The position numbers and the translations under genes were made by a program. The notes under the pieces were generated by a model. The model was given only the letters and a program-made list of their open reading frames with translations, was not told the origin of the DNA and did not search any database. DNA of 64,000 nucleotides from Lentzea sp. NBRC 105346 (GTDB taxonomy: Bacteria > Actinomycetota > Actinomycetes > Mycobacteriales > Pseudonocardiaceae): assembly GCF_030269605.1 (NCBI RefSeq), contig NZ_BSTQ01000001.1:1014850-1078849 (forward strand), given 5' to 3'. Below, one piece after another: positions 8,018 through 15,888 of the stretch. The first letter of the stretch is position 1, and each line of letters opens with the position of its first letter.

Positions 8018-9232
8018 ATGCGTGACACCCGAATCACCGTCCTCGGCAGCGGACACGCCGGCCTCGTAACGGCCGCCGGGCTGGCGAGCAGAGGCCACTG
8101 GGTGATCTGCGCGGACCACGACGAACCGGACGTCGCCGTCGCCGGTCTGCTGGAACCGGGGCTCGGCGCGCTGGTCTCGGACTGCGTGTCGGCCGGACGT
8201 CTGTCGTTCACCAAACGAATCCGCGAGGCGGTCGCGGACGCGGACGCGGTGTTCCTGTGCCTGCCGGACGTCCTGGCCGTCGTGCCCGAGATCCGGGCCG
8301 TGCTGCCGGCGGGCTGTGTGCTGGTGCTGCGCTCGACGGTGCCGATCGGCACGGCCGACCAGGTCGTGATGCTGCTGGGCCGCCACGACGTCCCGGTCGT
8401 CACCAACCCCGGCTTCGTGCGGGAGGGCACGGCGGTGCGCGACTTCCTGCAGCCCGACCGGATCGTCGTCGGCTGCTCGGACCTGGAGGCGGGTGAGTTC
8501 GTCGCGGGCCTGTACGGCGATCCGGACGTGCCCGTCGTCATCACAGACCAGCGCACGGCCGAGGTCGCCAAGTACGCGGCGACCTGTTTCCTCGCGGTCA
8601 AGCTGTCCTACATCAACTCCATCGCGCGGCTCTGCGAACTGGTCGACGCCAGCGCGTCCGGCGTGGCCGCGATCATGGGGTACGACCACGGGATCGGGCC
8701 GTCGCACCTGTGCCCCGGTCCCGGCTGGGGCGGCTCGTCACTGCCGGACGACACCGCCGCCCTGCTGCGCACCGCGGACGCCGTGGGGCTGGACTTCGAG
8801 GTGCTGCGCTCGGCCGTCGAGTTCAACCGCTCGCACCAGACCGTGCTCGCGCACCGGATCTACCTGGCCGCCGGTACGGGTCCTGTGCGGATCGGGGTAC
8901 TCGGCCTGACGTTCAAGGCCAACACCGACAACCTCCGCGAGTCCCCGGCGCTCGCCGTCACGCGGACGCTCATCTCGCTCGGCGCGGAGGTCACCGCCTA
9001 CGACCCGACCGTCTCGCGGCTGCCGAACGTGCTCACCGTCAACGACGCCCACCACGTGGCCAAGGGGGCGCACGCCATCGCCGTGCTGACCGAGTGGGAG
9101 GAGTTCCGCCACCTCGACTGGGAGCTGATGGCGCAGCTCATGGCTGGTGACGTGGTCATCGACACGCGCAACGTGCTCGATCACGCAACACTGCACGACG
9201 CGGGGTTGCGGTTGCACGGGTTCGGTGGCTGA
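8018..9232 (+). CDS. UDP-glucose/GDP-mannose dehydrogenase family protein with Cys-to-Ser active site
   Basis: 404 residues with the full three-domain layout. The NAD-binding loop is VLGSGHAGLV near the N-terminus, the helix with conserved Lys and Asn is AEVAKYAATCFLAVKLSYIN, and the C-terminal UDP-binding domain contains LGLTFKANTDNLRESPA. UDP-glucose 6-dehydrogenases oxidise the sugar twice through a thiohemiacetal on the Cys of GGSCFPKD. Here the motif reads GGSSLPDD, with Ser241 at the Cys position and Asp in place of the following Lys. The enzyme therefore probably cannot perform normal four-electron oxidation; it may stop at an aldehyde, act on another substrate, or be inactive. No sugar-nucleotide genes lie next to it. 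Confidence 0.8.
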   Translation: MRDTRITVLGSGHAGLVTAAGLASRGHWVICADHDEPDVAVAGLLEPGLGALVSDCVSAGRLSFTKRIREAVADADAVFLCLPDVLAVVPEIRAVLPAGCVLVLRSTVPIGTADQVVMLLGRHDVPVVTNPGFVREGTAVRDFLQPDRIVVGCSDLEAGEFVAGLYGDPDVPVVITDQRTAEVAKYAATCFLAVKLSYINSIARLCELVDASASGVAAIMGYDHGIGPSHLCPGPGWGGSSLPDDTAALLRTADAVGLDFEVLRSAVEFNRSHQTVLAHRIYLAAGTGPVRIGVLGLTFKANTDNLRESPALAVTRTLISLGAEVTAYDPTVSRLPNVLTVNDAHHVAKGAHAIAVLTEWEEFRHLDWELMAQLMAGDVVIDTRNVLDHATLHDAGLRLHGFGG

Positions 9233-9240
9233 ATCGGGAG

Positions 9241-10326
9241 GTGTCGTCGGACCGCAGCACGGCGTCGCCACCGCAGGAGCTGAAATTCTGCCGGTCGGCC
9301 GATGGCACGCGCATCGCCTACGCGCGGCACGGATCCGGCCCACCTCTGGTCATCGCGACCTGCTGGCTCAGCCACCTGCAGCACGACTGGCAGAGCCCGG
9401 TGTGGCGGCACTTCCTCGCTGAACTCGGCGAGATCGCGACGGTCATCCGCTACGACGAACGCGGGCACGGTCTGTCCGATTGGGACGTCGACGACTTCGG
9501 TCTCGAAGCCCGGATCGCCGACATCGAGGCGGTCGTCGACGACGCCGGGGTCGACCGGTTCGCGCTGATGGCCATGTCGCAGGGCGGGCCGGTGTCGATC
9601 GCCTACACGGTCCGGCATCCCGAGAAGGTCGAACGGCTCGTCTTCTACGGCAGCTACGCGGCGGCGTTCCGCGACCCCACGCCGGACCAGCTGGAGCTCG
9701 ACGCGACGTTCGAGCAGCTCATCAAGGTCGGCTGGGCGCGGCCGGACTCGACGTTCCGGCGCGTCTTCACGTCGATGATGATCCCCGGCGGCGCCGAGGA
9801 GCAGATGCGCTGGCTGGACGAGCTGCAGCGCGTCTCGACGAGTGCGGACAACGCGTTGCGCGCCCGCAGGCAGCGCAAGCGGGCCAACGTCGTCGAGCTG
9901 CTGCCCGAGATCGGCGTGCCGACGCTGGTGCTGCAGTCGCGGGGCGACCGGATGACCAGCTTCGAGGAGAGCCGGTTCCTGGCGTCCACGATCGCCGGCG
10001 CCCGGTTCGTCGTGCTGGAGAGCTCGAACCACATCGTGCTCGGCGACGAACCCGCGTGGCCGGTGTTCCTCGACGAGGTCACCGCGTTCCTGCGCCCCGA
10101 GGGCAAACCCACCAAGATCAACCTCTCGCCGCGCGAGCTCGACGTGCTGCGGCTCGCGGCCGAGGGACAGGACAACGCGGCGATCGCCGAGCAGCTCAGC
10201 CTGAGCGTGCGGACGGTCGAACGCCACCTGACCAACACCTATGCCAAACTCGGGATCCAGGGCAAGGCCGCCCGCGCGGCGGCGGTCGCCCAGCTACTAC
10301 GCGCACACCGCCAACCCTCCGGCTAG
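9241..10326 (+). CDS. Alpha/beta-hydrolase fused to a LuxR-type DNA-binding domain
   Basis: 361 residues. Residues ~15-285 are an alpha/beta-hydrolase fold with RYDERGHGLSD, a nucleophile elbow AMSQGGP (x-S-x-G type) and a late SSNHIVLGDEP segment carrying the expected His. Residues ~297-361 are a LuxR C-terminal helix-turn-helix: LSPRELDVLRLAAEGQDN, then SVRTVERHLTNTYAKLGI. Such fusions occur in actinomycetes and resemble one-component sensors in which the hydrolase pocket may bind or cleave the signal. The start GTG 9241 abuts CGGGAG with almost no spacer, so the start is uncertain. It follows the dehydrogenase gene by eight bases and may share its transcript. Confidence 0.85.
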   Translation: MSSDRSTASPPQELKFCRSADGTRIAYARHGSGPPLVIATCWLSHLQHDWQSPVWRHFLAELGEIATVIRYDERGHGLSDWDVDDFGLEARIADIEAVVDDAGVDRFALMAMSQGGPVSIAYTVRHPEKVERLVFYGSYAAAFRDPTPDQLELDATFEQLIKVGWARPDSTFRRVFTSMMIPGGAEEQMRWLDELQRVSTSADNALRARRQRKRANVVELLPEIGVPTLVLQSRGDRMTSFEESRFLASTIAGARFVVLESSNHIVLGDEPAWPVFLDEVTAFLRPEGKPTKINLSPRELDVLRLAAEGQDNAAIAEQLSLSVRTVERHLTNTYAKLGIQGKAARAAAVAQLLRAHRQPSG

Positions 10327-10380
10327 AAATGCGTGTACGCACCGACGCGGCGTGCCCAGCGCGAAACCTAACGTCGGTGC

Positions 10381-10950
10381 ATGACCTTCCTCGACGCTCC
10401 TTCCCCGACCGCCGACGCCCGGCGGATGTACGACAACGACGTGGCCCGCGACGGGTACGTGATGAACCTGTCGCACCTGTGGGCACATCACCCGTCCTTC
10501 CACAGTGGACTGATCAGGCTGCTCGACGAGGCCGCCACCGAAGCCGGACTGAGCTTCCGGGACCGCGGCGTCCTCATCGTCGCGTGCGCCTCGACCCTGG
10601 GGGACGCCTACTGTTCGCTCGCGTGGGGCAAGCGGCTCGCGAGCGTCGCCGGCGACGACACGGCCCAAGCCGTCGTGCGCGGTGACGACAGCGGACTCGA
10701 CGACCGGGAACGCGTGCTCGCCGGTTGGGCCCGCAAGATCACGAAGAATCCCAACGGCACCACGAAGAACGACACCCAGGAGCTCCGCGACGCCGGGTAC
10801 GACGACGCACAGATCTTCGCGCTCACCGTGTTCGTGTCGCTGCGGGCCGCCTTCGCCATGGTCAACGACGCGTTGGGCGCGCTGCCCGACGACGCGCTGC
10901 TCGACTCGGCGGTCAGCCCCGCCGTCACCTTCGGGAGATTCTGTGCGTGA
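10381..10950 (+). CDS. Carboxymuconolactone decarboxylase / AhpD-like family protein
   Basis: 189 residues, all-helical by composition. LIRLLDEAATEAGLSFRDRGVLIVACASTLGDAYC and DDRERVLAGWARKI correspond to the AhpD-like fold helices. The usual CxxC redox pair is not present; one Cys remains in GDAYCSLAW, so a classical alkylhydroperoxidase-reductase role is doubtful. No Shine-Dalgarno is seen before ATG 10381, which could mean leaderless expression. Its stop overlaps the start region of the FAD oxidoreductase by eight bases, so the two are probably made together. The substrate is unknown. Confidence 0.7.
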   Translation: MTFLDAPSPTADARRMYDNDVARDGYVMNLSHLWAHHPSFHSGLIRLLDEAATEAGLSFRDRGVLIVACASTLGDAYCSLAWGKRLASVAGDDTAQAVVRGDDSGLDDRERVLAGWARKITKNPNGTTKNDTQELRDAGYDDAQIFALTVFVSLRAAFAMVNDALGALPDDALLDSAVSPAVTFGRFCA

Positions 10951-12103
10951 CGCCATCATCGTCGGCGCCAGACCGGCCGGCGCCGCCACCGCGTTGCTGC
11001 TCGCCCGCGCCGGACTCGACGTGCTGGTCGTCGATCGCGGCTCCTACGGCACGGACACGTTGTCCACGCACGCGTTGATGCGCGGCGGCGTGCTGCAGCT
11101 GGCCCGCTGGGGCCTGCTCGACCGGATCGTCGCCGCGGGCACTCCCCCGGTCCGGCGCACGACATTCCGTTACGCGGGCGCCGAAGTCCCGATCACGATC
11201 AAGCCGTCGCCCGGAGTCGACGCGCTGTACGCGCCGCGCCGCACCCTGCTCGACCCGATCCTGGTCGACGCGGCCCGCGAAGCGGGCGCCGAGGTGCGCT
11301 ACGGAACCACTGTCACCAACGTGATCCGTGAGGACGACACCGTCACCGGCGTCGCCGGACGTACCCGTGACGGACAGCCGTTCCAGGCGAAAGCCAAGAT
11401 CGTCATCGGCGCGGACGGGTTCCGCTCGACCATCGCGGACCTGGTGCACGCGCCGTTCGACCGGGTCGGCAGGTCGGTCGCGGCCGTCACCTACGGTTAC
11501 TGGACCGGGCTGCGCACCGACGGCTACGAGTGGAACTTCCGGCCCGGCGCCGCGTCCGGCGTGATCCCCACGAACGACGGCCAGGCGTGCGTGTACGCCA
11601 GCGGACCGCCCCGGCACATCGGCCGCGGCGGGCTCGACATCCTCACGCGGATCGTCGCCTTGTCCTCCCCCGGCCTCGCGAAACGCCTCGAACACGCGAC
11701 ACCGCCGCGTTCGCTGCGCACGTTCACCGGCCAGCGCGCGCATCTGCGCCGGGCCCGGGGTCCGGGCTGGGCGCTCGTCGGCGACGCGGGCTACTTCAAG
11801 GACCCGCTGAGCGCGCACGGCATCACCGACGCGTTGCGCGACGCCGAACTGCTCGCCCGCTCGATCCTCGACGGCACCGACTACCAGGGCATCCGCGACG
11901 CGCTGTCGATCGAGATGTTCGACGTGATGGACGTGATCGCCGGGCATCGCTGGACCGACGACGAGATACCGGAGCTGCTGCTCCGGCTCAACGCCGCCAT
12001 GTCCGATGAGATCGCCGTTCTGAACAGTTACAGCCTTACTGGTACCTCGGATTCGTCGCGTGCCACTCGAAGCCGCCGCCCATCCACGCCCGCAGTCCCT
12101 TGA
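10943..12103 (+). CDS. FAD-dependent oxidoreductase (PHBH/geranylgeranyl-reductase type)
   Basis: 386 residues from GTG 10943, which is preceded by GGGAGA and immediately gives MRDAIIVGARPAGAATALLL, the dinucleotide-binding fold. Other landmarks are the FAD ribityl motif VIGADGFRSTIADLV and LVGDAGYFKDPLSAHGITDALRDAE near the C-terminus. These identify a group A flavoprotein hydroxylase or reductase. The frame is open further upstream inside the AhpD-like gene, but that part is a shadow. The last ~25 residues are low-complexity, rich in Ser, Arg and Pro, and overlap the 3' end of the convergent terpene synthase by 68 bases; the true family C-terminus would end earlier. The substrate is not evident. 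Confidence 0.8.
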   Translation: MRDAIIVGARPAGAATALLLARAGLDVLVVDRGSYGTDTLSTHALMRGGVLQLARWGLLDRIVAAGTPPVRRTTFRYAGAEVPITIKPSPGVDALYAPRRTLLDPILVDAAREAGAEVRYGTTVTNVIREDDTVTGVAGRTRDGQPFQAKAKIVIGADGFRSTIADLVHAPFDRVGRSVAAVTYGYWTGLRTDGYEWNFRPGAASGVIPTNDGQACVYASGPPRHIGRGGLDILTRIVALSSPGLAKRLEHATPPRSLRTFTGQRAHLRRARGPGWALVGDAGYFKDPLSAHGITDALRDAELLARSILDGTDYQGIRDALSIEMFDVMDVIAGHRWTDDEIPELLLRLNAAMSDEIAVLNSYSLTGTSDSSRATRSRRPSTPAVP

Positions 12104-13127
12104 GGAACCGCTGCAGTTCCGGAGACGGCACGCCGAGCAGGTTGCGGTGCCCCTCCTCGAAGTCGCGCACCAGCTGGTTGTGCAGGTCGACGGTGATCTC
12201 CGTGGCCTCCTCGACCGGGATGTTCCGGTCGGCCGCGATCTGCAGCACCATGTTGCAGACCGGCGTCTCGTCCGCGGCGTCCTTCGCCACGGAGAAGAGG
12301 TCGTTGACCATCACCGACGCGGTGCCCGCCTGCATCATCAGCTTGCGGACGTGCGGCTCGTAGTAGAGGTTCGCGGTCAGCTCGTAGCCGCCGACGGCGT
12401 CGATCAACGTCATCGACGTGTAGAAGCTGTCGTGCTGCCGCGCCGCGAGGTACTCCCACGCCGGCGGGTAGTCGCCGGTGTAGCGCCAGGCGGCGTAGGC
12501 ATCCCACGAGACGAACATCGCGAACGTCGAGTAGTTCACCCGCTGCACGACCGACGGCGTGCTGCGCGCGCCGAGGTGGTCGATGCCCGCTCGCAACGCG
12601 ATGAGCACGGGATCGCCGCGCAACGCGTTGTCCAGCTCCAGGGAGAACTCGCCCGCGGGTGCGACCGGGTCCATCGCCGCCATCACCAGCGCCAGCCGTG
12701 GCGGCAAAGCCGTTGGCGTGGCGCCACGTTCGCTGTCGTCGGCGTACAGGTCGTCGGCCGCCCACCACGCCGCGTTGAGCTTCGCCGCGATCAGCAGCTG
12801 CTCGGGGTCGTTGGTGTCGACGTGGGTGAGCATCGCGAGCCGGCCGAACCCGGCCTTGCGCATCAGCTCCGCCTCGTCCGGCTTGAACCCGCACTCCAGC
12901 GCCCACGCGCCGACGCGGTCGTCGACCACCTCGGCGAGCGCCGGGTCCACGCGTTCCGCGATCGGCACGTACATCGGCTTGAACGACCCGTCGCCCCAGC
13001 TCCGCTCCACGTAAGCGGGATCGGGAGCAGCGGGCTCGGGTGTTTCGACCTTCGCCAAGAGGCGGGCCGCCGACGTGCCCAGCCCCGAGGGGCCGGGCAG
13101 GACGGCGGCCTTCGCGAACTCCGTCAC
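12036..13127 (-). CDS. 2-methylisoborneol synthase (class I terpene cyclase)
   Basis: 363 residues. It carries the two metal-binding motifs of class I cyclases: the Asp-rich D125-D126-L-Y-A-D-D and the NSE-type N275-D-L-F-S-V-A-K-D283. A Pro/Ala-rich N-terminal segment precedes the catalytic domain, as in characterised 2-methylisoborneol synthases. The family cyclises 2-methylgeranyl diphosphate to the volatile 2-methylisoborneol. The gene directly upstream in the same operon (two bases apart) encodes the matching C-methyltransferase, which strongly supports the assignment. The cyclic-nucleotide-binding gene often found beside this pair in Streptomyces is absent here. Confidence 0.92.
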   Translation of the reverse strand: MTEFAKAAVLPGPSGLGTSAARLLAKVETPEPAAPDPAYVERSWGDGSFKPMYVPIAERVDPALAEVVDDRVGAWALECGFKPDEAELMRKAGFGRLAMLTHVDTNDPEQLLIAAKLNAAWWAADDLYADDSERGATPTALPPRLALVMAAMDPVAPAGEFSLELDNALRGDPVLIALRAGIDHLGARSTPSVVQRVNYSTFAMFVSWDAYAAWRYTGDYPPAWEYLAARQHDSFYTSMTLIDAVGGYELTANLYYEPHVRKLMMQAGTASVMVNDLFSVAKDAADETPVCNMVLQIAADRNIPVEEATEITVDLHNQLVRDFEEGHRNLLGVPSPELQRFLKGLRAWMGGGFEWHATNPRYQ

Positions 13128-13129
13128 GA

Positions 13130-13978
13130 TCAGATCCGGTCCGCGGCGATCAGCAGGTAGTGGAAACTGTTCTCGCGGTACGCGGTGAGGAACGGGCCCT
13201 CGATGCCGGTCGCGACCGACGACTTCTCGCGCAGCTCCCAGTACGGGATCGTCGCCGCGGTCAGGTCGACCACGTTGATCGGCACGAACCCGTTGTCCGC
13301 CAACGCCTTGAAGTACGCGCTGCGGGCGTGGATGTTGCAGATGTAGTGCTGGTCGATCTGGCTGACCGCCCGCGACCGGCCACCGGTCACGTCGTTGTAG
13401 CAGCCGGTGATGGTGACGTACCGGCCGCCCGTCGGGATGAGCCGCGCGTACTCGGCGAACAGGTTCTGCAGGTCGACGTACATGGTCGACTCGTTGTTCC
13501 AGATCGCCTGCATCGAGCCGGTCTCGAACCCGGTGTCGAGCATGTTCTTGAAGTGGTAGCGGACCTTGCCGTCCACGCCGCGCCGGCGGGCCTCGTTGTT
13601 CGCGAACTCGACCTGCGTCTCGGAGATGCTGATGCCGTCGACGAAGCAGCCGAACCGGGCGTTGGCCATGATGCTCGTGCCACCGCGGCCACAGCCGGAG
13701 TCCATGATCCGGTGCTCCGGCCGGATGTCCCCGAGGTGGTCGAGCAGGACGTCGGCCTGCGCGGTCTCCAGCCGGTGCAGCTCGTTGATGATCGCTTCGT
13801 CGCGCGTCTCGGCCGGTGCCTCGAGCACGGCGGGGTCGTAGTCACCGATTCCGTAGTGGTGGTGGAACAGGTTGTCGACCTCGCCGAGCTTGATGTTGAC
13901 CGGGTCCTTCTCGTGGTTCCAGTAGTTGGCCACCGAACGCTGGTAGTCGGTGCGCAGAACCGGTCGGGCAGTCGTCAT
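13130..13978 (-). CDS. Geranyl diphosphate 2-C-methyltransferase
   Basis: 282 residues from ATG 13978; a GGGGAG lies 11 bases upstream and the protein then begins MTTARPVLRTDYQRSVANYW, matching the family. The SAM-binding motif I is MDSGCGRGGTSI, and FKNMLDTGFE and NNESTMYVDL are typical of this methyltransferase group. It methylates C2 of geranyl diphosphate with S-adenosylmethionine, giving the substrate of the cyclase encoded next. Together the two genes make 2-methylisoborneol. About 160 bases separate it from the divergent secreted hydrolase gene, which must contain both promoters. Confidence 0.92.
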   Translation of the reverse strand: MTTARPVLRTDYQRSVANYWNHEKDPVNIKLGEVDNLFHHHYGIGDYDPAVLEAPAETRDEAIINELHRLETAQADVLLDHLGDIRPEHRIMDSGCGRGGTSIMANARFGCFVDGISISETQVEFANNEARRRGVDGKVRYHFKNMLDTGFETGSMQAIWNNESTMYVDLQNLFAEYARLIPTGGRYVTITGCYNDVTGGRSRAVSQIDQHYICNIHARSAYFKALADNGFVPINVVDLTAATIPYWELREKSSVATGIEGPFLTAYRENSFHYLLIAADRI

Positions 13979-14139
13979 GATCCGCAGTGCTCCCCTATGT
14001 GCAGGTCTCGTTCGTAACCGAACAGGTGGTGAGCCTGTCAGCCGATCGGCCCGATCAGCCATCCGCCAAGCGGGGTCCTGTCAGTCACCAACGTGTGTCA
14101 CACCGCGTAACATCATTACGAGACTTAGCGGTATCGTAA

Positions 14140-15717
14140 ATGGCTGTGAAACCCTTTCTAGTCGCGATTTCCGTGGTGGCGCTGACGGCGACACCAGCCG
14201 TTGCCGCACCCGACCACAACCCACGCCCGCAGGTGCTCGACGTGGACCTGACGCAGGTCTGCGGCCAGCCGACGGCCGGCCGGGTGAGCATCTATCACCC
14301 AACCGGCCGTACGTCTCAAGTGGCGTGGCGCTTACGGCTCAACGGAGCCGTCGCCGCGACCGGCTCGGTCACGATGGAACGCAGCGTCGCCACCGCCGAG
14401 TTCTCCTTGCCGGCGGGCGCTTCCGGTGAGGTTCTAGTCGATGCGGGCGGGAATACCTGGCGGGAGAACGTCAACGCGGGCTGCGACCCGGTCCGCGTGG
14501 TGTCGGTCGGCGACTCGGTCGTGTGGAACCAGGGTGTCGCGGCGGACCACAAGTTCCCGCGCCGCACCGCCGAACTGCTCGGCGAGGCCACCGGTCGTGG
14601 TTACACGCACCGCGACTACTCGATCTCCGGCGCCGTGCTCGACGCGCCCGGCGACGACTGTCCCGGCAAACCCCTCCAGAACGTCGACGACGACGGCGAG
14701 ATGGAACTGGGCGAGGTCACCGCGCAGATGCCGGACGTGTTCTGCCAGCTCGACCGCGCGGCCGCCGACGGCCCGGTCGACCTCGTGATCATGAACGGCT
14801 GCATCAACGACATGGACCCGTTGCTGGGCATCCCGTTCGGCATCACGCCGGGCACCGAGGACGTTCCCACGGCGGTGCGCCGCGAGTGCACCGGCGTCGG
14901 CGCCGCGCCGGAGAACCCGGCCAAGGACGTTCCGTACTTCAGCGGCGCCAAGGTCGGCTACGGCGGCCGTGGCATGCGTGCGGCCGTCGAACGCGCCCAC
15001 GCGCTGCCCGGCCACCCGAAGGTCCTGCTCGTCGACTTCTACTACGCCCTGTCGCGCGCCAGCGGCCGGCTGAGCTCCCAGTGCACCGATCGCGGTTTCG
15101 CGGCCGAGGTGCAGACCGAGTGCATGCGGCGGCTCGACCTGGCGCCGCAACGGTACGAGCAGTTCACCCGCCACTCGGCCGAGGCGTACCGGCAGGCGGT
15201 GGCGGAGGCCAACGCGGCCTCGCCGGACGGTCCGTACGCAGTCGCCGCCGACGGACTGTTCACTGTGGACAATGCGGTCTTCACCGAGAACCCGCTGGTG
15301 TGGCAGTTCCCGACCGAGGACCCGGCCGCGGCGCTGCGTCACTTCGCGTGCCCCGAGTTCAGCCCGACGCCGCCGCAGTGCCTCACCGCGGCGCTCGCCC
15401 ACCCGAACACGGCCGGATCGCAGCAGTACGCGCAGAACTTCCTGCTCAACCCGAGCCTGCGCAGCTGGTTCAAGCTGCCCGGCGAGGCGCACGAGCTCAC
15501 CGCGTCGATGAGTGGCAACACGGTTTCCCTGCGGGCACACGGGGTTCCGGGTGCGAAGTACCGCTGGTTCTTCGGCGACGGCACCACCGCCGTCACGCCC
15601 GTGCCGACGACGTCGCACACCTACACCACGTCCGGCCCGCACCTGCCGCGCGTGGTCGCCGAAGCCATGGGCGTCCGCTCGCTCCAGGAGGCCACTACAC
15701 CGGTAGTCATCCGATGA
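14140..15717 (+). CDS. Secreted SGNH/GDSL hydrolase with C-terminal PKD-like domain
   Basis: 525 residues. The first ~23 residues (KPFLVAISVVALTATPAVAA) are a Sec signal peptide. A beta-rich segment (residues ~30-115) precedes the SGNH domain, which has block I GDSVVWNQG with nucleophile Ser126, block III NGCINDMD and the late AHPN block V containing the His. The end of the protein, YRWFFGDGTT followed by SHTYTTSGPH, is a PKD-like beta sandwich. Family members are esterases or lipases; the natural ester is unknown. A strong stem-loop eight bases after the stop probably ends the transcript. Confidence 0.85.
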   Translation: MAVKPFLVAISVVALTATPAVAAPDHNPRPQVLDVDLTQVCGQPTAGRVSIYHPTGRTSQVAWRLRLNGAVAATGSVTMERSVATAEFSLPAGASGEVLVDAGGNTWRENVNAGCDPVRVVSVGDSVVWNQGVAADHKFPRRTAELLGEATGRGYTHRDYSISGAVLDAPGDDCPGKPLQNVDDDGEMELGEVTAQMPDVFCQLDRAAADGPVDLVIMNGCINDMDPLLGIPFGITPGTEDVPTAVRRECTGVGAAPENPAKDVPYFSGAKVGYGGRGMRAAVERAHALPGHPKVLLVDFYYALSRASGRLSSQCTDRGFAAEVQTECMRRLDLAPQRYEQFTRHSAEAYRQAVAEANAASPDGPYAVAADGLFTVDNAVFTENPLVWQFPTEDPAAALRHFACPEFSPTPPQCLTAALAHPNTAGSQQYAQNFLLNPSLRSWFKLPGEAHELTASMSGNTVSLRAHGVPGAKYRWFFGDGTTAVTPVPTTSHTYTTSGPHLPRVVAEAMGVRSLQEATTPVVIR

Positions 15718-15725
15718 CTGTTCGG

Positions 15726-15755
15726 CGGTCAGGGCAGCACGAAGTGCCCTGACCG
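15726..15755. terminator. Stem-loop after the SGNH hydrolase gene
   Basis: CGGTCAGGGCA and TGCCCTGACCG form a perfect 11-bp stem around an eight-base loop, starting eight bases after the stop codon. There is no run of T after it, which is common for actinomycete terminators. Confidence 0.7.
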
Positions 15756-15888
15756 TCGATCAGTGCTGCGGTTTTCCTTATCCGCCAGTGCTTTGGAGTA
15801 ACCCGCACATCGGCCGTTGATTCCGCCGAGCGCCTAGTGCTACAGCTCATACCTCCAATGTTTCGACGATCCGAACGGGAGTCCGAGC

